Below, piece after piece: positions 7,097-18,800 of a stretch of 64,000 nucleotides of DNA. The position numbers and the translations under genes were made by a program. The DNA comes from Chitinophaga sp. Cy-1792 (lineage in GTDB: Bacteria; Bacteroidota; Bacteroidia; Chitinophagales; Chitinophagaceae): assembly GCF_011752935.1 (NCBI RefSeq), contig NZ_VWWO01000002.1, positions 2,046,001 through 2,110,000 of the forward strand, in the 5' to 3' direction. A model generated the notes under the pieces. That model made no database searches, had not been told where the DNA came from, and saw only the letters and a program-made list of their open reading frames with translations. Within the stretch, counting starts at the first letter, position 1. Each line of letters begins with the position of its first letter.

Positions 7097-7224
7097 CAAT
7101 TTTGTAGTTGTGCGCTGGAAAATATACTTTGTGCCCCAAGAATCATTACAGTTTTTTTTTAGATAAGGAATAATTTTCTAACTTCACGGTCTTATAAAAC
7201 CTTCAGCGACAACGCAAGACAGAT

Positions 7225-7827
7225 ATGAGAAAAATAGAACTGGAAATAGTTGCTTTATCGCACAGCATTACGCAAACTCATTCATATGCCGTGGTATTGG
7301 GAGAGGTAAATGGTTTACGCCGTTTACCCATAGTTATTGGGGGCTTTGAAGCGCAAGCGATTGCCGTAGCGCTGGAGAAAATGCAACCCAGCCGTCCGCT
7401 TACCCACGATCTGATGAAAAACTTCATGAATGCCTTTAACGTCGAATTGCATGAAGTAGTGATCAGCAACCTTCAGGAAGGCATTTTTTATTCCAAGCTC
7501 ATCTGTTCCAATAACGACGAAACGATAGAAATTGATTCCAGAACTTCCGATGCGCTTGCCTTAGCGGTACGTTTCGGCTGCCCTATTTATACTTTCGAAA
7601 ATATCCTCAATAGTGCCGGCATCCTACTGGACGATCCGGCGGGCAAAAAGACCGTTAAATCTTCTTCCACTCCAACTATCCAGGAGCACGAAAAAGGTGC
7701 CGAAGATGACCTGAAAGCACTCAATCTGGACGAACTGCAAACGCTGTTACAGGAAGTACTTGAACAGGAGGACTATATCCGGGCCATTGCCATCCGCGAT
7801 GAAATCAACAGCCGAAAAAGCAAATAA
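7225..7827 (+). CDS. Bifunctional nuclease-domain (DUF151) protein with C-terminal UVR motif
   Basis: 200 residues. Residues 1-135 match the bifunctional nuclease (BFN/DUF151) fold: RRLPIVIGGFEAQAIAVAL, then RPLTHDLMKNFM and IDSRTSDALALAVRFGCPIY. Residues 160-198 form a UvrB/UvrC-type helical hairpin (LQTLLQEVLEQEDYIRAIAI, then RDEINSRK). This fusion is common in Bacteroidota. Plant members show DNase/RNase activity, but the bacterial role is not settled. A role in nucleic-acid handling is inferred from the UVR motif. It stands alone between etfA and ispE. Confidence 0.9.
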   Translation: MRKIELEIVALSHSITQTHSYAVVLGEVNGLRRLPIVIGGFEAQAIAVALEKMQPSRPLTHDLMKNFMNAFNVELHEVVISNLQEGIFYSKLICSNNDETIEIDSRTSDALALAVRFGCPIYTFENILNSAGILLDDPAGKKTVKSSSTPTIQEHEKGAEDDLKALNLDELQTLLQEVLEQEDYIRAIAIRDEINSRKSK

Positions 7828-7923
7828 TCCCAGCTTACCACTCAATAATCCTTCCGGCGGGCTTTAGGTAGTCTGTCTGCTGTTTAATTGATGTAAGTCC
7901 AGACCCATAACACACTACAAGCT

Positions 7924-8733
7924 ATGGTAGTATTTCCCAACTGCAAGATCAATCTTGGATTAAATATCACCGCAAAGCGTCCGGATGGGTTTCATGACCT
8001 GGAAACCATCTTCTACCCTGTGCCGGTAAAGGATGCACTGGAGGTACTGGCAGCGCCATCAGTCCGTTTTGAAAGCAGTGGCATCCCCATTCCCGGTGAT
8101 GCAGACAGCAACCTCTGCCTGAAGGCATACTATTTGCTGAAGCAGGACTTTCCGGAGATTGCCCCTGTACAGATACATCTTCACAAACATATACCTATAG
8201 GCGCCGGCCTTGGTGGCGGCTCATCAGATGCAGCCTTCGTGCTGAAGCTGATGAATGACAAGCTGCAGCTGGGATTGGATACAGCCGCACTGATTAATTA
8301 TGCCGCGCAGTTAGGTAGCGACTGTCCGTTTTTTATACTCAACGAGCCCTGTTTTGCAACTGGCCGTGGTGAAATACTGGAGCCGGTAGCGCTGGACTTG
8401 AGTGGTTACAGTATGTTGCTGGTTTATCCGGGGATACATGTCAATACCGGCTGGGCCTTCCGGCAGCTGACGCCACAGGCGCCCAAACATTCACTGAAGG
8501 AGCTGGTACAGTTACCTGTTGCTGAATGGCGGGGAAAGATTACTAATGATTTCGAGTTACCGGTATTTGAATCTTATCCGGTTATAGGTCAGATAAAAGA
8601 GCGAATGTATAACAGTGGCGCCGTTCATGCGAGTATGAGCGGCAGTGGTTCGGCTGTTTTGGGTATTTTTCCGAAGGGTGCTGTACCGGAATTGAGCTGG
8701 CAGGAAGAATACCAGGTATTTAGTATCAGGTAG
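7924..8733 (+). CDS. ispE: 4-diphosphocytidyl-2-C-methyl-D-erythritol kinase
   Basis: 269 residues, a GHMP kinase. The N-terminal KINLGLNITAKRPDGFHDLE motif binds CDP-ME, the ATP loop is PIGAGLGGGSSDAA (91-104), and the C-terminal MSGSGSAVLGIF loop is motif 3. It phosphorylates the 2-hydroxyl of CDP-methylerythritol in the MEP isoprenoid pathway, so this organism makes isoprenoids by that route. The gene is single, ends at a tetraloop terminator (8764-8788) and converges with rpmI-rplT. Confidence 0.96.
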   Translation: MVVFPNCKINLGLNITAKRPDGFHDLETIFYPVPVKDALEVLAAPSVRFESSGIPIPGDADSNLCLKAYYLLKQDFPEIAPVQIHLHKHIPIGAGLGGGSSDAAFVLKLMNDKLQLGLDTAALINYAAQLGSDCPFFILNEPCFATGRGEILEPVALDLSGYSMLLVYPGIHVNTGWAFRQLTPQAPKHSLKELVQLPVAEWRGKITNDFELPVFESYPVIGQIKERMYNSGAVHASMSGSGSAVLGIFPKGAVPELSWQEEYQVFSIR

Positions 8734-8763
8734 ATGATCTACAGATATAAAGATATTTTGCAA

Positions 8764-8788
8764 AGTCTCCTTCGGGAGGCTTTTTTTA
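8764..8788 (+). terminator. Terminator of ispE
   Basis: AGTCTCC and GGAGGCT pair around a TTCG tetraloop, followed by seven T. Confidence 0.9.
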
Positions 8789-8795
8789 TTGCGCA

Positions 8796-8831
8796 CAAAA
8801 AAGCCCCTCTACGATGTAGAGGGGCCCTTTT
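8796..8831 (-). terminator. Terminator of rpmI-rplT
   Basis: GCCCCTCTAC (8803-8812) pairs with GTAGAGGGGC (8816-8825). On the minus strand a T run follows. Confidence 0.9.
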
Positions 8832-8859
8832 AAGTATTTACGATCAGATAGAAGGTAAA

Positions 8860-9204
8860 TTACTTTACAGAAGCAACCAGGCTTTTGAAAGTTGCTGGTT
8901 CATTCATAGCCAGGTCAGCCAGAACTTTTCTGTTCAGTTCGATACCTTTACCTGCTAATTTGTTCATGAAAACAGAATAGGTCAGACCTTCTGCTCTTAC
9001 TGCAGCGTTGATACGAGCGATCCACAGCTGACGGTAATTTCTTTTCTTTAATTTACGACCTACGTAGCTGTAAGTAAGACCTTTTTCAAGGACGTTTTTG
9101 GCTACGGTGTAAACATTCTTCCTTTTGCCATAGAAGCCTTTGGCTTGCTTTAAGATCCTTTTTCTGCGGGCTCTTGAAGCTACGGCATTAACTGAACGAG
9201 GCAT
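8860..9204 (-). CDS. rplT: 50S ribosomal protein L20
   Basis: 114 residues, standard L20 length and sequence ([20 protein letters not shown] start, then [20 protein letters not shown]). L20 binds 23S rRNA early in large-subunit assembly and in other bacteria also represses its own operon. It follows rpmI by 42 bp on the minus strand. infC, the usual upstream partner, is not adjacent but lies about 33 kb away in the same orientation. Confidence 0.98.
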   Translation of the reverse strand: MPRSVNAVASRARRKRILKQAKGFYGKRKNVYTVAKNVLEKGLTYSYVGRKLKKRNYRQLWIARINAAVRAEGLTYSVFMNKLAGKGIELNRKVLADLAMNEPATFKSLVASVK

Positions 9205-9246
9205 GTCTTGTTTTTTTTCTCAGGTTATAAAATTCGATTTCTTAGA

Positions 9247-9444
9247 TTAGCGCATGCAAAGCATTCTCTTAACGAGATTCAGGTTTGCTTCGTTAACCAG
9301 CGTACTACCTCTCAGGCTACGTTTTCTCTTAGTAGCTTTTTTGGTCAGTAAGTGACTTTTGAAGGCCTTGAATCGCTTAATCTGTCCGTTCCCGCCAACT
9401 TTGAATGTTTTCTTAGCACGGGAATGTGTCTTAAATTTAGGCAT
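9247..9444 (-). CDS. rpmI: 50S ribosomal protein L35
   Basis: 65 residues, a complete and very basic L35 ([20 protein letters not shown], then [16 protein letters not shown]). It is first of the rpmI-rplT pair. A promoter of its own is visible at 9465-9496, as needed because infC and thrS are not upstream here. L20-type autoregulation would have to act on the short leader between this promoter and the ATG; no convincing pseudoknot was found by eye. Confidence 0.97.
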   Translation of the reverse strand: MPKFKTHSRAKKTFKVGGNGQIKRFKAFKSHLLTKKATKRKRSLRGSTLVNEANLNLVKRMLCMR

Positions 9445-9873
9445 CTTACATCAAATTTGGTCTGCAAAGGTAGGGAAAAATATTATAAAAGAACAACCTC
9501 TCTGAAAATTCTCCTTCCACACCCTTCTTGTGGAAAACTTTTTTAAGTTTTTTTTAATGTCAGCTAAATTATTGACTATCAGCCAGCACGGCCATTCATG
9601 TCAATTAATCTAGTTATTTTTATCATATTATAATTATTATCACTTTTTTTATTTTTGTATATTATTGTTAATTTTAATTTCAATAGTACCATTATTTTAG
9701 CCATATCGCGTTTAAATACCGATGCCTATGAAAACATTCTACACACCTGTCAACACTCGCCGGGAGCGTATTCCCGCCGATTTTCATCGATGTATACAGT
9801 ATCAGTATTGTACGGATTGACGGCTACCTAACCGTTTGATCCTAATGCTTTTTTGATTTAACTGAATACACCT
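9445..9873. other. AT-rich divergent intergenic region before the giant gene
   Basis: 429 bp. Besides the rpmI promoter it has a very AT-rich core (9600-9700) with a plus-strand TATTTTTG (9650-9657) that could be the -7 box of the giant gene. The leader would be about 210 nt. Within it, an ATG at 9722 opens a 32-codon frame ending at 9820, and a small CGGGA/TCCCG hairpin sits at 9761-9776. Either could be a leader element; neither is well supported. Confidence 0.35.
9465..9496 (-). promoter_or_regulatory. Promoter of rpmI-rplT
   Basis: On the minus strand, TTG (9494-9496), 21 bp, then TACCTTTG (9465-9472). The -7 box is a full match and the spacing is 2 bp longer than in the tRNA promoters. 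Confidence 0.65.
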
Positions 9874-12800
9874 ATGAAAAGATTTCTTACCCTCATATTG
9901 CTGATACTGTCGTTCGCGCTGCCAGACAAACTCCTGGCGCAGGCGTCGCCACCTGATGGTGTTGGGGATCAACCTTACATCAACATCCCAACGACCACCT
10001 GTACCAGCACTACGGACAACCCTTCGTATGTGAGTATAAACGCCTTCATGTGGAACGGCAATTATAACTACACGAATACGAAGGTGGACTGGACGATCAC
10101 ACCGGGAACCAGCGGTGCCTTTACTGTATTGTTCAATAACAACGGTGCGGGGCAGGCGCCACTGTCGAGTTTGACCGGCCAGCCTGCGTGGGGACCTTAT
10201 AATTCCAACGCCCTGACCCTGCGGTTATTGCTACCGAACACGACTTACACAGTCACTGCTAAAATTTATTATTACATTGGCAAGGATGCAACAAAGATCT
10301 ACAACGCCACGGTTACAAGAACAATTTTTGCAAAAGACTGCGCCATCCCGAAATGTTATCGCAATAGCACGGCTAAAATGGTCGGAGACTTTACGGAAAA
10401 CTTTGGCTTTTTCAGGGCTGCAAAACTGGCAGTACCACAAACGGCAAAAGTTCCCTATAAAATCGTCCCAGACACTATACCGCGTTTTTCCAGCGCAGTT
10501 ATCGGGTATAACAAAAATTCAAATATATATTACAATGATAGTAAAACGGGGAGCTTCCCGGACAATAGCTATGCTATTTACTGGAATTCCAGGTTAAAAC
10601 AAGAGTGGGATAATGTATTGGATCACACAGGGGATTCATTAAGTGTCACAAAAGATACCGTTTATCATGGCGGTATGCTGATCGCAAATGCGGCACTCGC
10701 CCCTAACGTCTTTTATCAGACAACAGTGACGGTATGCCCGGGGTCCAACTATAACTTTACGGCCTGGTTCCTGAACGTAAATACCCCTGAAGTATTCAAC
10801 TCTACCTGTAGACAGGGAAATCCAGACGGAGGATATCGATACGCCGGGGTAACCTTTGAGATATGGGATGCGACAGGTACTAACCTAAGAGCATCTTTCA
10901 ATACCTACGACGTATCCATGAACCTGGACTCCAACTCCACCAAATGGTTACAATATGGCGGATCGTTCCGTGTAAATGCTACAGATACAAAGCTGATACT
11001 AAAAATCAGAAATAATAATAAAGGAGGATGTGGAAATGATATTGCGATAGATGATATCAACTTTAGTTACTGTCCCCCACAATTTGCGGGATATGTAGAT
11101 GGTCTGGTAGAAGACGGTGTAACAGAATCAGTACAATGTGCCGGTTCTCCTATTGACCTGACAGCATCCTACGACAAAACCTATTACACAAACCCACAAT
11201 TTCAATGGCAATATAGTTACGACGATTCCACCTGGTTTAATCTCCAGGATTCTGTAGGAGTCAATACATCAACACATCTGACAGAAACCATCAGAAACGG
11301 AAGCAAATCGGCCATTCTACATTTCTTACCAGGCGCATTAACCGGAGATCCAACTAAACCGATCGTCCGGTATTATCGTTTAACAATGTTTGAATTAGGG
11401 AGCACCAGTTCCTGTGCAATGCCGTCCAGCCCAATCACCATTACCATTCTTCCTAAACCGATCGTAAATCTGTCGTCGGGACGAATATGTAAGGGCGACA
11501 AACTGGAAATGACGGTTACGGGTCTTTTCTCCCGGTATGAATGGATACAACCACCCGGGTATACTGATATAACGGTCGTCGATTACCCGACAGTAAATAC
11601 GGAATACTCAGCCGTGGGTATTGCCGACTATGGTAATGGCCGTACCTGTACAGATACCGGTTATGCCAAGGTAGTTGTAGATGATCCTCCGACTGTAAAA
11701 GTCAGTGCGGATGTGACCTCATTCTGTCTGGGTTCCACTGTACCGTCCAGATTCTATATCGATGCGGCAAATAATGCCTATAATATTACCTGGAACGGTA
11801 AATGGACACCATTTACAGCTGCTGACACCCTCTATGCCAGCAAAACGAATCAGTTAACAAATGCTGTGTTCAGTCATGCAGGCCTGAACTATATCAAGGC
11901 AACAGTTGTCAAAGGCGTATGTACCGTGAAAGATTCTATTCCGGTGAACGTCTATGCAATTCCTGTTGCCAAAACCACCTATGATAGTTTAATCCAGTGT
12001 ACCAACACATCCTTCACCATGGCTGCATCAAAACCAGCTACAGGAGAGCAGGGTGTCTGGTCATTCTATTCGGGTTTCAGTCATGGTAGTGTTATTAATA
12101 ATTATAATAGCCCGACCACAACAGTAACCGTACCTCCAGGCGTAAGAGATACCCTGGTATGGACAATTTCCAACGTGAACAAGTCTGATTGCTCCAGCAG
12201 TGCGAAGATTATATTGTTCAACGTTCCGCCGATTACATCGCAGCTGCCAATGACCGACGTAACGCTCTGCGCCGCAGTTGGTTCAAAAGGCAGTGTTCAG
12301 GTTACAGCTACACCTCCTGGTCCGGGCGAAATCGGAACATGGACATCCAGCAGTGGTGCAGTGACATTCACTAACCCTAACAGCTATAGCACACAGGCCA
12401 ACTATACAATGTCCAGTGCTACTACTGTTACCCTGACTTACAAAATCACCAGCACCTATTGCGCCGGTAACACTACCGGTACCATGAAGCTGACGCTGAA
12501 ATTACCGCCATCTATTACTATTACCAATACACCGGTAACAGGTTGTAGCAGCGATAACAAAGTAACGCTGAACATCGGTACTGCAAGTTCAAATATTACC
12601 AACTTCAGCATTTCTGCGCTTGCACCAAATGCAATGCCTGGATTTACTACCATAACAGGTGGTAAACTGAATACCAACAGTAATTATGATCTGGCCATCC
12701 CTGCCAATACAGCACCTGGTACCTATACCTTTGTGATGTCTGTATGGGAAGCCAATACAACAACCGGTAATCCATACGATGGCTGTACGACTAATGTAAC

Positions 12801-15800
12801 CTTCACCGTAGTGCTGACCAAGCCATCTACCCCTCCTACCAGCATCACGCCGGCAGTTGCCAGCTTCTGTGACAAGGGAGATGTAAGGCTTGCATTACAG
12901 GGCGGTTCACTGGGAACAGCTCCTGATGGTACTACCAATGCCACCTGGAAATGGTATAAAGGTGCATGTCCTGGTACTGCCGGCAGCGTTGCCGTAACAC
13001 CAGACAGCGCCAGCGCAGATAATTCTGTTGTCGTATTCAGAAACGTTACCACTTCCACCACTTATTATGTCAGAGCAGAAAGTGCAGGCGTATGTGGAAA
13101 CAGCGTTTGTGTTGCCATTCCGATAACTGTTTATCCAAAACCTGCACAGCCAACAATTGCCAATGTTTCTCCACAGTGTAATAACAGTTCATTCACTGTA
13201 AATGCAAGTGCAATTACGACTCCAGGCGCCGCAGGTGTATGGACCATCATCAGTTCCAATCCTAGTGGCATCAATATTGCCAATCCAAACAGTCCTACTA
13301 CCAATGTATTTGTTCCTGCGGGCGATTCAGTAATGCTGAAATGGTCTGTGGGTAATGGTATTTGTGACTCTTTAAGTGCAACAGTAAAACTCTTTAACTA
13401 CGCTACACCAACTGTAGCAAATGCCGGCCCGGACCAGAGCGAGTGTCAGAAAACAGATTCATTCCGTATCCATGGTAATGCACCTGCTGTAACTGGTAAT
13501 ATTCCTCAAACTGGTAAATGGACCGTAATATATTATGGTAGCAAAGCTACTCCTGTTGTAATCAGTGCCACATCTCCGGATGCGGCTATCCTGGTTCCTG
13601 TCGGCGACAGTGTTCGCCTGGTATGGACGATCACCAGTGGTACCTGCGGCATTTCAACAGATACAGTTGCACTCTATAATTATGCAGCCGCAGCTGCTGC
13701 CAATGCAGGTGCTGATCAGAAAGAATGTAACAGAACTACGCCATTCACCCTGACAGCTACCAAACCAGCATCAACTGGTAACATTCCACAGGTAGGTACA
13801 TGGACCGTAATCTATAAAGGTTCCAATACCGCTCCGGTTCCTTCTGACATTCACAATCCGGCAGCAACCATCTCGGTTCCTGTTGGTGACAGTGTTCAGC
13901 TGGTTTGGACAGTAACCTCTGGTAACTGTGCTGCTACTACTGATACTGTAGCCATTTACAATTACCCGGCTACAGCTACAGCTAACGCGGGTGCTGACCA
14001 GAAAGAATGTAACAGAACTACGCCATTCACACTGACAGCAACTCCGGTGCCTACTACCGGTAACATTCCACAGGTAGGTACATGGACCGTTATCTATAAA
14101 GGTTCCAACACCGCACCAGTTCCTTCTGACATTCACAATCCGGCAGCAACGATTACTGTTCCTGTTGGTGACAGTGTTCAGCTGGTATGGACAGTTACCT
14201 CTGGTAACTGTGCCGCTACTACCGATACCGTAGCGATTTACAACTACGCGGCAGCAGCGAAAGCTAACGCAGGTGCTGACCAGAAAGAATGTAACAGAAC
14301 TACGCCATTCACACTGACAGCAACTCCGGTGCCTGCTACCGGTAACATTCCACAGGTAGGTACATGGACCGTTATTTATAAAGGTGCCAACACCGCTCCA
14401 GTTCCTTCTAACATTCACAATCCAGCAGCAACGATTACTGTTCCTGTTGGTGACAGTGTTCAGCTGGTTTGGACAGTAACCTCTGGTAACTGTGCCGCTA
14501 CTACCGATACTGTAGCGATTTACAACTACCCTGCTACGGCTAAAGCTAACGCAGGTGCTGACCAGAAAGAATGTAACAGAACTACGCCGTTCACCCTGAC
14601 AGCAACACCAGTACCCACTACCGGTAACATCGCACAGGTAGGTACGTGGACTGTTATTTATAAAGGTGCCAACACCGCTCCAGTTCCTTCTGACATTCAT
14701 AATCCGGCAGCGACGATCACTGTTCCTGTTGGTGACAGTGTTCAGCTGGTTTGGACAGTAACTTCCGGTAACTGTGCCGCTACTACCGATACTGTAGCAA
14801 TCTATAACTACGCGGTGGCGGCTAAAGCTAACGCAGGTGCTGACCAGAAAGAATGTAACAGAACTACACCATTCCAACTCTCGGCCACACCGCTACCTAC
14901 TACCGGTAATATTCCACAGGTAGGTACATGGACTGTTATATATAAAGGTTCCAACACCACACCGGTTCCTTCATCTTATACTAAACCTGATGCAACCATC
15001 ACTGTTGCGCCTGGTGACAGCGTTCAACTGGTATGGACGGTAACTTCCGGTAACTGTGCCGTTACTACCGATACCGTAGCAATTTACAACTACCCTGCTA
15101 CGGCTAAAGCTAACGCAGGTGCTGACCAGAAAGAATGTAACAGAACTACACCATTCACCCTGGCTGCTACACCAGTGCCTACTACCGGTAACATTCCACA
15201 GGTAGGTACATGGACAGTAATCTATAAAGGTTCCAACACCGCTCCAGTTCCTTCTGACATTCACAATCCGGCAGCAACCATCACCGTTCCTGTTGGTGAC
15301 AGTGTTCAACTGGTTTGGACTGTAACTTCCGGTAACTGTGCCGCTACTACCGATACCGTAGCGATTTACAACTACCCTGCTACGGCTAAAGCTAATGCAG
15401 GTGCTGACCAGAAAGAATGTAACAGAACAACACCATTCACCCTGGCTGCTACACCAGTGCCTACTACCGGAAACATTCCACAGGTAGGTACATGGACTGT
15501 TATCTATAAAGGTGCTAACGCAGCGCCGGTTCCGTCTGACATTCACAATCCGGCAGCAACGATCACCGTTCCTGTTGGTGACAGTATTCAACTGGTTTGG
15601 ACAGTAACTTCTGGTAACTGTGCCGCTACTACCGATACCGTAGCGATTTACAACTACGCGGCAGCAGCGAAAGCTAACGCGGGTGCTGACCAGAAAGAAT
15701 GTAACAGAATTACGCCATTCACCCTGACAGCTACACCAGTGCCTGCTACCGGAAACATTCCACAGGTAGGTACATGGACCGTAATCTATAAAGGTTCCAA

Positions 15801-18800
15801 TACTGCACCGGTTCCTTCTGACATTCACAATCCGGCAGCAACCATTACTGTTCCTGTTGGTGACAGTGTTCAGCTGGTATGGACAGTAACCTCTGGTAAC
15901 TGTGCCGCTACTACCGATACCGTAGCGATTTACAACTATCCTGCTACTGCCAAAGCTAACGCAGGTGCTGACCAGAAAGAATGTAACAGAACATCGCCAT
16001 TCACCCTGACAGCTACACCAGTACCTACTACCGGTAACATCGCACAGGTAGGTACATGGACTGTTATCTATAAAGGTTCCAATACCGCTCCTGCTCCTTC
16101 TGACATCCACAATCCGGCAGCAACCATCACGGTTCCTGTTGGTGACAGTGTTCAGCTGGTTTGGACAGTAACCTCTGGTAACTGTGCTGCTACTACTGAT
16201 ACCGTAGCAATCTATAACTACGCGGTAGCAGCTACTGCCAATGCAGGTGCTGACCAGAAAGAATGTAACAGAACTACGCCATTCCAACTTGCGGCTACAC
16301 CACTTCCTACTACCGGTAATATTCCACAGGTAGGTACATGGACCGTAATCTATAAAGGTTCCAATACCGCACCAGTTCTTTCATCTTATACTAAACCTGA
16401 TGCAACCATCACTGTTGCGCCTGGTGACAGTGTTCAACTGGTATGGACGGTAACTTCCGGTAACTGTGCTGCTACTACCGATACCGTAGCGATTTACAAC
16501 TACGCGGCAGCAGCGAAAGCTAATGCAGGTGCTGATCAGAAAGAATGTAACAGAACTACTGCATTCAACCTGGCTGCTACGCCAGTGCCTACTACCGGTA
16601 ACATTCCACAGGTAGGTACATGGACAGTAATCTATAAAGGTTCCAATACCGCTCCGGTTCCTTCTGACATTCACAATCCAGCAGCAACTATCACGGTTCC
16701 TGTTGGTGATAGTGTTCAACTGGTATGGACAGTAACCTCTGGTAATTGTGCCGCTACTACCGATACCGTAGCTATTTACAACTACCCTGCTACTGCCAAA
16801 GCTAACGCAGGTGCTGACCAGAAAGAATGTAACAGAACATCGCCATTCACCCTGACAGCTACGCCAGTGCCTACTACCGGTAACATTCCACAGGTAGGTA
16901 CATGGACAGTAATCTATAAAGGTTCCAATACCGCTCCGGTTCCTTCTGACATCCACAATCCAACAGCAACGATTACTGTTCCTGTTGGTGATAGTGTTCA
17001 GCTGGTTTGGACAGTAACTTCCGGTAACTGTGCTGCTACTACCGATACCGTAGCGATTTACAACTACGCGGCAGCAGCGAAAGCTAACGCGGGTGCTGAC
17101 CAGAAAGAATGTAACAGAACAACGCCATTCACACTGACAGCAACTCCGGTGCCTACTACCGGTAACATTCCACAGGTAGGTACATGGACTGTTATCTATA
17201 AAGGTTCCAATACCGCTCCAGTTCCTTCTGACATCCACAATCCAACAGCAACCATCACGGTTCCTGTTGGTGACAGTGTTCAGCTGGTATGGACAGTAAC
17301 CTCTGGTAACTGTGCCGCTACTACCGACACCGTAGCGATTTACAACTATCCTGCTACTGCTAAAGCTAACGCAGGTGCAGACCAGAAAGAATGTAACAGA
17401 ACTACGCCGTTCACCCTGACAGCTACACCAGTGCCTACTACCGGTAACATCGCACAGGTAGGTACATGGACCGTGATCTATAAAGGTTCCAACACAGCGC
17501 CAGTTCCTTCTGATATTCATAATCCAACAGCAATCATCACGGTTCCTGTTGGTGACAGTGTTCAGCTGGTTTGGACAGTAACCTCTGGTAACTGTGCAGC
17601 TACTACTGATACCGTAGCAATCTATAACTACGCGGTAGCAGCTACTGCCAATGCAGGTGCTGACCAGAAAGAATGTAACAGAACTGCGCCATTCCAACTT
17701 GCGGCTACACCACTTCCTACTACCGGTAATATTCCACAGGTAGGTACATGGACAGTAATCTATAAAGGTTCCAACACCGCACCAGTTCCTTCATCTTATA
17801 CTAAACCTGATGCAACCATTACTGTTGCACCTGGTGACAGTGTTCAACTGGTATGGACGGTAACTTCCGGTAACTGTGCTGCTACTACCGATACCGTAGC
17901 GATTTACAACTACGCGGCAGCAGCGAAAGCTAATGCAGGTGCTGACCAGAAAGAATGTAACAGAACTACTGCATTCAACCTGGCTGCTACACCAGTGCCT
18001 ACTACCGGTAATATTCCACAGGTAGGTACATGGACCGTAATCTATAAAGGTTCCAATACCGCTCCGGTTCCTTCTGACATTCACAATCCGGCAGCAACTA
18101 TCACTGTCCCTGTTGGTGACAGTGTTCAGCTGGTTTGGACAGTAACCTCTGGTAACTGTGCTGCTACTACCGATACCGTAGCTATTTACAACTACCCTGC
18201 TACGGCTACTGCTAAAGCGGGTGCTGACCAGAAAGAATGTAACAGAACTACACCGTTCACCCTGACAGCAACACCGGTGCCTACTACCGGTAACATTCCA
18301 CAGGTAGGTACATGGACTGTGATCTATAAAGGTTCCAACGCAGCGCCGGTTCCTTCTGACATTCACAATCCAGCAGCAACGATCACCGTTCCTGTTGGTG
18401 ACAGTGTTCAGCTGGTTTGGACAGTAACCTCTGGTAACTGTGCCGCTACTACTGATACCGTAGCAATCTACAACTATGCGGCAGCAGCGAAAGCTAACGC
18501 AGGTACCGACCAGAAAGAATGTAACAGAACAACTGCATTCAACCTGGCTGCTACGCCAGTGCCTACTACCGGTAACATTCCACAGGTAGGTACATGGACC
18601 GTAATCTATAAAGGTTCCAATACTGCACCGGTTCCTTCTGACATCCACAATCCAGCAGCAACGATTACCGTTCCTGTTGGTGACAGTGTTCAGCTGGTTT
18701 GGACAGTAACTTCCGGTAACTGTGCCGCTACTACCGATACCGTAGCGATTTACAACTATCCTGCTACTGCCAAAGCTAACGCAGGTGCAGACCAGAAAGA

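Noticed and set aside
9722..9820. 32-codon leader peptide gene before the giant gene
   Set aside because: Start and stop exist, but there is no hydrophobic, basic or regulatory codon pattern; a chance frame is equally likely.
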